From Cellulomonas sp. URHD0024 (lineage in GTDB: Bacteria; Actinomycetota; Actinomycetes; Actinomycetales; Cellulomonadaceae), in the NCBI RefSeq assembly GCF_000426185.1, contig NZ_AUEW01000001.1:930001-994000 (forward strand): a stretch of DNA of 64,000 nt, read 5' to 3'. The stretch's first letter is position 1. Each line of letters opens with the position of its first letter. Positions 7,742-15,050 of the stretch are shown here, one piece after another. Below the pieces are notes generated by a model. It was not told the DNA's origin. It made no database searches and saw nothing but the letters and a program-made list of their open reading frames with translations. The position numbers and the translations under genes were made by a program.

Positions 7742-10700
7742 ATGTCTCGTTCGCGCCCTCGATCCGCCCTGCGTGCACCGCTCGTGGCGGCCGTCGTCGT
7801 CCTCGCACTGGGCGCGACCGTCGCTGTGGGTGTCGGTCAGGCGCTCGGGTTGAGCTTCGAGCCGGCGGACACCCCGGCCCCAGCGGCGGCGACGAGCGTG
7901 GCGTCCACGCCACTCGCGGATCCGCCGTCCATCGCGACGATCCAGGTTCCCGACGACGCACGGGTCGCTCTTGCGGCGTCAGCCGTGGCCGACGCGCTGG
8001 CGGGCCGGGGTCTACCTGCGCCGACCATCACGACCGAAGGCTCCGAGGCTGCGCTCGCCGGGATCGCGTCGGCCGACCTGGTGGTGCGGACGGTCTCGCC
8101 CTTCGCCGACTCACCCGAGGCGTACCGGGTCGACCGGGACACTCCCGGCGGGTATGCCGTGGAAGCGTCCGGACCAGCGGGCGCGGCGGCCGGCCTCTAC
8201 GGCATCGCCGACCGCATTCGGTCCGGCGCCGCGGTGGACGCCTCCGGCGAGACCCAGCAACCGCGGCTCGGGCTGCGGCTCACCGACAGCGGATCCGTCG
8301 GACGCGAGGCAGACCCGGAGGCGTTCGCCGCCGGGACGGACTACTCGCTGAACACCGACGTCGTCGCGGGTGCGGTGCTGCCCGAGGCGCCGTGGGTCGA
8401 CCAGGCCGTCGTCGACGACATCGACGCGCAGTTCAAGCAGCTGGTCCAGCACGACCTGCGGGAGGGGTACAACGGGATCGTCGTGCCCGGGTTCCTCGAG
8501 TACGTGACGTTCAGCGGCGTCGGCGACGGCCATGACGTCTACCCCGAGGGCGACCCCCATGTGGCCCGCGCGCAGGCCATGGTCGCGGCCTTCGGTCCGG
8601 TGTTCCAGTACGCGGCGGACATGGGAATGCACGTCTACCTGCTCACAGACATGCTCGCGGTCTCGCCCCCGCTCGAGTCGTACCTGCAACGGACGGTCGG
8701 CGGTCTGGCCGTCGAGGACCCAGCACTGTGGTCCGTCTACCAGGCCGGCCTCGCCGAGCTGTTCGAGAACATGCCGTTCGTCGACGGGCTGATGGTCCGG
8801 ATCGGCGAGGGCGGCTCGGTCTACCAGGCGGGATGGGACTACTCGTCGAAGCTTGCGGTGACATCCGCGTCCTCCGTCCAGGCGATGCTCGAGGCACTCC
8901 TGTCGACGGCGGCTGCACACGACCGCGACATCATCTTCCGCACGTGGACCGTCGGCGTCGGTGCGGTCGGTGACCTGCACACCAACCCCGAGTCCTACGA
9001 GGCCGTGCTCGGCGGCATCGACGACCAGCACCTGATCGTGTCGACGAAGTACACGATGGGCGACTTCTACAGCCACCTGCCCCTCAACCCGACGCTCTTG
9101 GTCGGTGACCAGCGGCGCATCGTCGAGTTCCAGGCGCGGCGCGAGTTCGAGGGGTTCGGGTCGCTACCGAACGACCTCGTGGCCGAGGAGGCGCAGGCGC
9201 TGCAGACCTTCCTCGCGGCAAACCCGCACGTCGAGGGAGTGTGGAACTGGACGCAGGACGGCGGTCCGCTGCGTGCCGGACCCATGACGCTCTACCTGCG
9301 GACCGGGTTCTGGCAGATGTACGACCTGAACACCTACGGCACCGCCCGGTTGGCGTGGGACCCGTCGGCCGACCCGACAGGGCTGACCGCCGACTGGGTT
9401 CGGCAGACCCTCTCGGACGACCCCGCGACCGCTGCCGCCATCACCGCGAGCCTCGGCCGTTCGCGCGAGGCGATCACCAGCGGCCTGTACATCCGGCCGT
9501 ACGCCGAGAACAGCGTCAAGGCACTCGGCCTCGAACCGCCGCCGATGATGTGGATCTTCGAGTGGGACATCGCCACCGGTGACTCCGCCGCCCTGGACAG
9601 CATCTACGCCGTGAGCAGGACCGACCTCGACTCGGCGGTGGCCGACGGAGCACACGCGACAGAGATCGCCCGCGACATGCGCACCCAGGTCGCAGCGACG
9701 GACCCCAGCACGTGGCGCTCGCCCGAGCTGTACGACCACTTCGTGAGCGCCCTCGACTACGAGACCGATCTCCTGGGCACCCTCGCCGCGTACCGCGAGT
9801 CGGTCCTGCGGCGGGTGGAGTGGCTCGACACGGGCAGCTCGACGGCCTACGACCAGTGGCGGGCCGCCGAGGGCGAGTTCCGCCGTGCCCGCGCCGAGCA
9901 CGAGTCGACGTACGCCGGCGACGTCGACCTGCCTGCGTACAACTTCACGGCCGCCGACATCGGCGCCGAACGGGCCGACCGGGATCCCGCCATGGCCTGG
10001 CTGGCTCGCGTCATGCTCCTGGTACTGCTCCTCGTCCTCGGGCTCGGTGCGGTCCGGCCGCGTCCGACCGCACTCCGCGCCTTGTTCGTCGCGACGACGC
10101 GGCCGTGGCGGCTCGCCGAGATCCCGGCGCCGACGAACCGCACCGAGCGGGTCGTGGTGTGGGCCCTGCCCGCCGCGGTCCTGGTCGCGAGCCGCCTGAT
10201 CTACACCTGGTTCGCCGCGCCTGCGCACCTCGTCGCGACCCTCGGGGCGTGGCTCATCCTGGCCGCCGTGCTGCGCCTCGTCGTCGGCCGCCGGGACCCG
10301 TTCCACCTCTGGGCTGCTCTCGGTGGCGTGGTTCTGCTCCGCACGGTGATCCTGCTCGTGGCGCTCGTCGTCCGAGGCCCGGGCCGCTACTGGTTCGGCT
10401 TCTGGACCGACCCGACATCCCGCACGGCCTACATCACCGTCGCCTTCGCCGCGTTCTGCTGGTCGTTCGTCGTGATCTCGCTGGTCCTGCGGCGCGCGTA
10501 CGGGATGCGCCCGCTCCGAGCCGTCGGCTTCACGGTCCTCGCGGGTGGTCTCACCCTGGCCATCACGTCGTTCGGCATCGCCGCGATCGGCCTGGAACGC
10601 GCGCTCACCATCTGGAACGACCAGATGGCCCTGCTGCCATGGGGGCTCTCCCGGATCCTCGGCATCACCGTCTACCTGGGCATCCCCACCTGGCTGCCCG

Positions 10701-10792
10701 CCGCTCTCGCCGCGATCGGCCTGCTCCTCACCGTCGTCGGCGGTGGCCTCGCGCTCATCCGCCGCCCCAGAGCCGAATCGGCTCCGGCCTGA
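7742..10792 (+). CDS. GH67-like glycosidase module fused to C-terminal multi-spanning membrane domain
   Basis: 1016 residues. After an N-terminal signal anchor (about 12-36), residues 65-165 resemble the small domain that precedes the barrel in GH67/GH20-type enzymes ('EASGPAGAAAGLYGIADRI'). Residues about 175-560 look like a TIM barrel of the alpha-glucuronidase kind: 'GYNGIVVPGFLEY', 'IIFRTWTVGVGAVGDLHTNP', 'HLIVSTKYTMGDFYSHLPLN', 'RRIVEFQARREFEGFGSLPN', 'VEGVWNWTQDGGPLR'. Residues about 755-1005 form 7 or so membrane helices. The extracellular glycosidase-like part would thus be tethered to the outer face of the membrane. The family assignment is by recognised motif style only and the substrate is unknown. 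The fused polytopic domain is unusual. The stop codon lies in the first unit of a 19-bp tandem repeat. Confidence 0.6.
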   Translation: MSRSRPRSALRAPLVAAVVVLALGATVAVGVGQALGLSFEPADTPAPAAATSVASTPLADPPSIATIQVPDDARVALAASAVADALAGRGLPAPTITTEGSEAALAGIASADLVVRTVSPFADSPEAYRVDRDTPGGYAVEASGPAGAAAGLYGIADRIRSGAAVDASGETQQPRLGLRLTDSGSVGREADPEAFAAGTDYSLNTDVVAGAVLPEAPWVDQAVVDDIDAQFKQLVQHDLREGYNGIVVPGFLEYVTFSGVGDGHDVYPEGDPHVARAQAMVAAFGPVFQYAADMGMHVYLLTDMLAVSPPLESYLQRTVGGLAVEDPALWSVYQAGLAELFENMPFVDGLMVRIGEGGSVYQAGWDYSSKLAVTSASSVQAMLEALLSTAAAHDRDIIFRTWTVGVGAVGDLHTNPESYEAVLGGIDDQHLIVSTKYTMGDFYSHLPLNPTLLVGDQRRIVEFQARREFEGFGSLPNDLVAEEAQALQTFLAANPHVEGVWNWTQDGGPLRAGPMTLYLRTGFWQMYDLNTYGTARLAWDPSADPTGLTADWVRQTLSDDPATAAAITASLGRSREAITSGLYIRPYAENSVKALGLEPPPMMWIFEWDIATGDSAALDSIYAVSRTDLDSAVADGAHATEIARDMRTQVAATDPSTWRSPELYDHFVSALDYETDLLGTLAAYRESVLRRVEWLDTGSSTAYDQWRAAEGEFRRARAEHESTYAGDVDLPAYNFTAADIGAERADRDPAMAWLARVMLLVLLLVLGLGAVRPRPTALRALFVATTRPWRLAEIPAPTNRTERVVVWALPAAVLVASRLIYTWFAAPAHLVATLGAWLILAAVLRLVVGRRDPFHLWAALGGVVLLRTVILLVALVVRGPGRYWFGFWTDPTSRTAYITVAFAAFCWSFVVISLVLRRAYGMRPLRAVGFTVLAGGLTLAITSFGIAAIGLERALTIWNDQMALLPWGLSRILGITVYLGIPTWLPAALAAIGLLLTVVGGGLALIRRPRAESAPA

Positions 10793-10891
10793 CCGAGCCT
10801 GACCGGCCTGACCGAGCCTCACCGGCCTGACCGAGCCTCACCGGCCTGACCGAGCCTCACCGGCCGCACCGGCCTGACCGAGCCTGACCCG
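10788..10891. repeat. 19-bp tandem repeat downstream of the GH67-like gene
   Basis: Units of cctgaccgagcctcaccgg begin at 10788, 10807, 10826 and 10845, with one more at 10873 after a 9-bp partial copy; units 1 and 5 carry one or two changes. Degenerate copies continue to about 10970. The first unit contains the TGA of the preceding gene. The rest of the 328-bp gap up to 11120 contains no gene I can support. The repeat lies beside a DUF222-HNH gene, as do the minisatellites at 46829 and 47103. Confidence 0.85.
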
Positions 10892-11120
10892 CCTGGCCAA
10901 GCTCACCGAGCGCGACAGGCATGACCGAGCCTCACCGAGCCTGACCGGCCTGACCGGCCTCACCCGCCCGACCGGTACCCGGGCCGCGTCCTGCCCCGGC
11001 CCGCGACCGCACCCTGACCAGTTCGCCGGACTCATCCGGAACCGGCCTCCGGCGCAGAGGACACAGCCGACACAGCCGACACACGCTGGGCGACGATCCG
11101 CAGGCGAACGCGAGCTGGCG

Positions 11121-12557
11121 TCAGAACGGCGGCGGTTCGTCGTCTGACCGGGGTGGCGCGTGCGTCGTCAGTCCGGCGATGTCCAGCAGGTGCGGAGTGG
11201 GGTCCCGGGAGTAGGTGAGGCCGTCCGAACTCGTCCACCAGGTGATTCCGGTGGCGCGGTCGCGGTGCACGTTCCAGTACTTCCTCGTCTTCGCTTCATG
11301 GTGGTGCCGGCACAGCGCGTGCAGGTTGTCCGGGCAGGTCTGACCGTCGGCCGATCTCGCCGGGTCGAACGGGTCGATGTGGTCGAGGTCGCAGCGGCCA
11401 GCCGGTTGCCGACACCCTGGGAAGGTGCAGGTGACGTCACGGGCGATGATGGTGCGGGTCAGGTCCGCGCCCGGCCGGTAGGACACTGTCCCGGTCTCAC
11501 ACACCAGCCCCGTCGCCGGGTCGGTCAGCAGGCGCCGCCAGGTTCCGTCTTGTGCGAGCTCACGGGCCATTCCCGCGGTGATCGGACCGAACGAGTCCAG
11601 AGACCCCGGCTGATCGTCGGACCCGAGCAGCGTGGTCGCAGCGACCGTGACCCCGACGCTCACGGCCATTCCGTGTCTTCGCGGCAGGGGCACGCCGTCC
11701 GGGGTGGCCTGGTTCGTCAGGATGGAGCTGAACACGTCGCTGAACGCGTCCGCTCGGCGTTGGTCGGCGGTCCGCTCGTCACCGTCGACGCGAGTGGTTC
11801 CGGCCAGAGCGTCGAGGACGGTGAACGCCATCACTGCGTCGGGCGCGGGCAGGTACGCGTTCAGCCAGGCCATCCCGTCCACAGAGGGGCTCAACGACAC
11901 GCCGCGGTCCGCCCGGGCGGCGGTGCGCCGCTTCTCGGCGGCGTCGGGGTCGCAGGCGATGACGGCGGCGCGCACGTGGCGGGCGAGCTGGGGCCCGGTC
12001 ATCCGAGGAGCGGCCGCCAGCCCGATGGCCAGTGCGGCGTCCGCGGCTCCCGCGGTGGGTTCTCTGGGGTCGACCGCGTGGGTGGTCAGGGCTTCCGTGA
12101 ACAGGATGTCGACCTTGCGGGCATCGAGCAGGCCGGCCGCCCACGCGTCGTGCACGGCTGGGTGAGCAGCCGCCAGCGACGCTCGCACGAGCAGCATCTC
12201 CGCCGCGCGGCGGGTGGTGACCAGGGCGCAGGCGAGCTCGTCGGGAACCGGGGAGGGATGGACCGGGCGGCGGACCTCGAGCTCTCGGACGGCGACCGCC
12301 TGGGCGGCCTGAGCAGCGCGGATCAGCTGTTCGAATCCCTGCACCACACCGATCACGTCCCCGGAAGAGAGGTCCGCCACCTCGACCCCGTCCAGCGCGA
12401 CTGCCAGCTCAAGGATCGAGACCCCAGCGACCGGGAACTGCGGCAGTCCTTGCCCGGGCCCGACCGCGTCCAAGGGCACAGACTCGAGCGTGGGCGAAGA
12501 CGAGAACGACGGCATCGCCGTTGTCAGGTCCACCATCGCCGCCCCGCCGTCCCTCAT
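11121..12557 (-). CDS. DUF222/13E12-type HNH endonuclease-like protein, copy 1
   Basis: 478 residues. The N-terminal two thirds are the helical DUF222 region typical of mycobacterial 13E12-repeat proteins ('AVRELEVRR', 'ARKVDILFTEAL', 'WLNAYLPAPDAVMAFTVLDA'). The C-terminal HNH module contains 'CTFPGCRQPAGRCDLDHIDP' and 'NLHALCRHHHEAKT', with the Cys pairs and the HNH histidines intact. The start is the ATG at 12557 with GAGAGG 8 nt upstream, although the frame is open for another 88 codons. A LexA-type palindrome sits 29-44 bp upstream (12586-12601). Family members are predicted nucleases of unknown biological role; several mycobacterial ones are reported in the LexA regulon. A second copy lies at 44737-46653. 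Confidence 0.88.
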   Translation of the reverse strand: MRDGGAAMVDLTTAMPSFSSSPTLESVPLDAVGPGQGLPQFPVAGVSILELAVALDGVEVADLSSGDVIGVVQGFEQLIRAAQAAQAVAVRELEVRRPVHPSPVPDELACALVTTRRAAEMLLVRASLAAAHPAVHDAWAAGLLDARKVDILFTEALTTHAVDPREPTAGAADAALAIGLAAAPRMTGPQLARHVRAAVIACDPDAAEKRRTAARADRGVSLSPSVDGMAWLNAYLPAPDAVMAFTVLDALAGTTRVDGDERTADQRRADAFSDVFSSILTNQATPDGVPLPRRHGMAVSVGVTVAATTLLGSDDQPGSLDSFGPITAGMARELAQDGTWRRLLTDPATGLVCETGTVSYRPGADLTRTIIARDVTCTFPGCRQPAGRCDLDHIDPFDPARSADGQTCPDNLHALCRHHHEAKTRKYWNVHRDRATGITWWTSSDGLTYSRDPTPHLLDIAGLTTHAPPRSDDEPPPF

Positions 12558-12585
12558 CGCCAACCTCTCGCCGTGCGTCGTCCGT

Positions 12586-12601
12586 TCGAACAACTGTACG
12601 A
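12586..12601 (-). promoter_or_regulatory. LexA-type (SOS) operator upstream of HNH gene copy 1
   Basis: TCGAACAACTGTACGA matches the actinobacterial LexA consensus TCGAAC-N4-GTTCGA at 11 of 12 specified positions. On the minus strand it contains TACAGT, a plausible -10 hexamer, so a bound repressor would cover the promoter of the gene starting at 12557. Confidence 0.7.
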
Positions 12602-12627
12602 CCGACCGCCGACAAGCGATTAACTCC

Positions 12628-13860
12628 CTAGTCCCCCGACGTCGCGACCCAGGCGCTGAACACGGGGACGCCCTCCCACTGTGCAACCGCCACGTCCGTC
12701 GAGCCCCACCCCTGCTCGAGGTCCGGGACCACGGACGTGGCAACCGCGACGACCGCGTAGGGGCGGTTGAACCGGATCGTCGCGTGGCGCTCGCGCACCT
12801 CGACGCATGGCGGCACCCCACCGGCCCGAGCGGCCAGCACAGTCACCGCTGCCGCCTCGAACCCCGCCCTGCCGAACGCCGCGACCGTGGCCTGGACCGC
12901 ACTGCCGGCACTGGGGCGGGCGGCGGGGACGAGGAAGGTGTCCATCGTCGCGAAGGCCTCCTCGACGCCAGGTGCGTCGCGCAGATCGTGCGTCGAGCGC
13001 GCCGACCAGGCAGGCAGGACGGCGTCGACGACCTCGCTCCGGTCGGAGAAGGAGACCCGCTCCTCGACGGTCTCGGAGATCTCCCAGGCCACCCCCGGTC
13101 CCTCGGGGAGGTCGAACAGGCTGACGCCGACCTCCCGTCGCGCGTCCAGCAGGCACGCGATCTCGTGCGCGGCCCGGTGCACGTCCCCGGGCGCGACCTC
13201 CGGGGCGGCGATCACGGACAGCACCCGCAGGCCGTCGACCGACCGGGCGGCGTGCACGCCGACGAGACCGGCCGCATCCGTGCGCGCGATCCACCTGTCG
13301 TGCCCCTCGTGCGGAGCCCTGAGCGCCTCGAGACCGCCGAACGAGCCGCCCAGCTCGCCCGGGGCCGCATCCTCGAACGGCTTGGTCCAGGTGACCTCGC
13401 TGACCAGGGCCGAGACGAGGACGAGAGCGGTGTCCGGCTCGACCGTCAGCGGGAAGCGCTCGATCAGACCTCGGGTCCGGCGGTGCGCCCACCGGTCGGC
13501 GGCGTCCTGCGTCGGGATCGCGCCCGCCTCGACCGCGGCCGGGAGCCGTCCGGCCCAGGAGCCGAACGCTGAACCGTCCAGGGCGGCCTCGTCGAGCCAG
13601 ACAGCGAGCGCAGCGCCGACGGCCGGGTGCGGCTCCTGGACCAGCGCGGCGGCTCGGCGGGCCGCATCGGCCGCGTCGGTGCCGAGCGTCTCCTCGAGCG
13701 TCCCCCGCGCCGCCGCGCGCGCGGCCGGAGCGAGCAGCGCGAGGAGGAGCCAGAGACCCAAGGGCGACCCGACGCCGTGCTCGCCCAGGAAAGCGTCGTT
13801 GAACCGCTGCGCGAAGCGGGCGACGAGCGCCGCGGTGGGTGGGTCCATCTGTTCCGGCAC
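12628..13860 (-). CDS. Serpin-family protein
   Basis: 410 residues from a GTG at 13860 that has GGAGG 4-5 nt upstream; the ATG at 13848 lacks that spacing. Serpin landmarks run in order: helix A/B region with 'NDAFLGEHGVGSPLGLWLLL', the strand-3A signature 'LVSEVTWTKPFED', a hinge-like 'GRAGFEAAAVTVLAARAGG' before the presumed reactive centre, and the closing 'FNRPYAVVAVAT' and 'WEGVPVFSAWV'. The length is normal for serpins. There is no signal peptide, so the protein probably acts in the cytoplasm or leaves by another route. Serpins inhibit serine or cysteine proteases by conformational trapping; here the hinge alanines are present, so inhibition is possible, but the target is unknown. It follows the WxL/DUF916 genes on the same strand with a 50-bp gap. 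Confidence 0.8.
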   Translation of the reverse strand: MPEQMDPPTAALVARFAQRFNDAFLGEHGVGSPLGLWLLLALLAPAARAAARGTLEETLGTDAADAARRAAALVQEPHPAVGAALAVWLDEAALDGSAFGSWAGRLPAAVEAGAIPTQDAADRWAHRRTRGLIERFPLTVEPDTALVLVSALVSEVTWTKPFEDAAPGELGGSFGGLEALRAPHEGHDRWIARTDAAGLVGVHAARSVDGLRVLSVIAAPEVAPGDVHRAAHEIACLLDARREVGVSLFDLPEGPGVAWEISETVEERVSFSDRSEVVDAVLPAWSARSTHDLRDAPGVEEAFATMDTFLVPAARPSAGSAVQATVAAFGRAGFEAAAVTVLAARAGGVPPCVEVRERHATIRFNRPYAVVAVATSVVPDLEQGWGSTDVAVAQWEGVPVFSAWVATSGD

Positions 13861-13910
13861 GGGCCCTCCGTCGGCTCGGGGGACGCCATTGTCCCGCGAC
13901 AGCGCCCGTC

Positions 13911-14957
13911 TCAGCTGACGGAGTCCGCCCGCTCTCGCAGCGCGAGCTCGACCGCCTCCTGCACGCGGGCCTCCTCCTGGGCTGCCCGAAGTCGACGGTT
14001 CCGACGAAGGACGCGGACGATGCCCACGATGGCGCCCACCACGACGAGTACCAGCACCAGCAGCGACCACGGGATCGCCCAGGTCGACCCTGCCGCAGCG
14101 ACGGGATCCAGAGACGTGGTCGACCCCGAGATGTCGGTGAGCAACGGCGTGACCAGGGCCTGCGCCGAGAGGCGCACGGTCGGCGCGACGTCGTCGACCG
14201 GCACGGTGACCTTCCAGGACTCCCCCGGCAGGAGCTGCGGCGGGGCCGCGACCTCGCCCGCGTGCGCGGTGAACCATCCGAAGGGCCCGGCGACCGAAGC
14301 GGCCTGCCGGGCGGACACGATCGCGTTCCCCGTGTTCTGGAGGGTGTACGTGATCGTGGCGTCACCCGTCGCAAAGGGGTTCAACGTCCCGTGGTAGGCG
14401 ACGCTCACGCCCTCGACCGCGAGGCTGGGGTGCAGCTCACCGTCGACGTGCAGCGTCACCTTCACACCGAGGCGTCGGTCGACGTTGATGCCCTCCTCGG
14501 TGTCGGACTGCGTGAGCGACGTGACGATGCCGCCGACGTAGTCCCCGGGGGTGGCCGAGTCCGGGACCTGAACCTTGAACGGGACGTCTACGGTGGCGTC
14601 GGGCTGGATGGTGATGCTCGTCGTCTGCGGGTCGACCCACGCGCCGACCCCGGTCGACGTCTCGTCGGTCGTCAGCAGGTCGAGCTGGCCGCTCTCGGTG
14701 GTGTACCCGTCGGCGGCCAGGACGCCCAGGACGAGCGGGGTCGCCCCGTGGTTGGCCACCACGAGGCTGTCGTCGACGGTCCCGCCCGGCTTCACCGAGT
14801 AGGTGAAGCTCGTCCGGTCGGCACCCAGGTCGCTGGAGCCCGTGCGCACCGTCCACGTGACGTCGTCGTCGCCGGCGGTCGCGGAGGTGGTGCCGGCGGC
14901 GAGTGCGACACCGGCGAGCGCGGTGACGAGGGCCGTGCGGACGAGTCGTGCGTGCAT
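13911..14957 (-). CDS. DUF916-like WxL-associated cell surface protein
   Basis: 348 residues: signal peptide (1-28), an extracellular part of two Ig-like halves, and one C-terminal membrane helix (about 292-318, 'WAIPWSLLVLVLVVVGAIVG') followed by a basic cytoplasmic tail. Motifs such as 'YSVKPGGTVDDSLVVANHG', 'VPFKVQVPDSATPGDYVGGI' and 'RRLGVKVTLHVDGEL' are those of DUF916-type proteins that bind WxL proteins and peptidoglycan in firmicutes. AAGGA lies 8 nt before the ATG. The gene directly upstream (15051-17045) ends in a WxL-like domain, which supports a functional pairing: this protein would hold the WxL partner at the cell wall. Confidence 0.8.
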   Translation of the reverse strand: MHARLVRTALVTALAGVALAAGTTSATAGDDDVTWTVRTGSSDLGADRTSFTYSVKPGGTVDDSLVVANHGATPLVLGVLAADGYTTESGQLDLLTTDETSTGVGAWVDPQTTSITIQPDATVDVPFKVQVPDSATPGDYVGGIVTSLTQSDTEEGINVDRRLGVKVTLHVDGELHPSLAVEGVSVAYHGTLNPFATGDATITYTLQNTGNAIVSARQAASVAGPFGWFTAHAGEVAAPPQLLPGESWKVTVPVDDVAPTVRLSAQALVTPLLTDISGSTTSLDPVAAAGSTWAIPWSLLVLVLVVVGAIVGIVRVLRRNRRLRAAQEEARVQEAVELALRERADSVS

Positions 14958-15050
14958 CGGGAGTTCCTTCGACGAGAGCAGCAGAGCAGAAACGGGAATC
15001 CGGTGGGTGGGCGCACGAGGCGCCCACCCACCGGGGTCAGCCGACCGAGG

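Noticed and set aside
11160..12623. A 487-codon plus-strand frame opposite the first HNH gene
   Set aside because: Low-complexity Arg/Gly/Val-rich translation; the minus strand has a complete DUF222-HNH protein with a ribosome binding site.
12558..12821. 88-codon N-terminal extension of the first HNH gene
   Set aside because: It would cross the LexA-type box and the 3' end of the serpin gene; the ATG at 12557 has a GAGAGG site and fits the family start.
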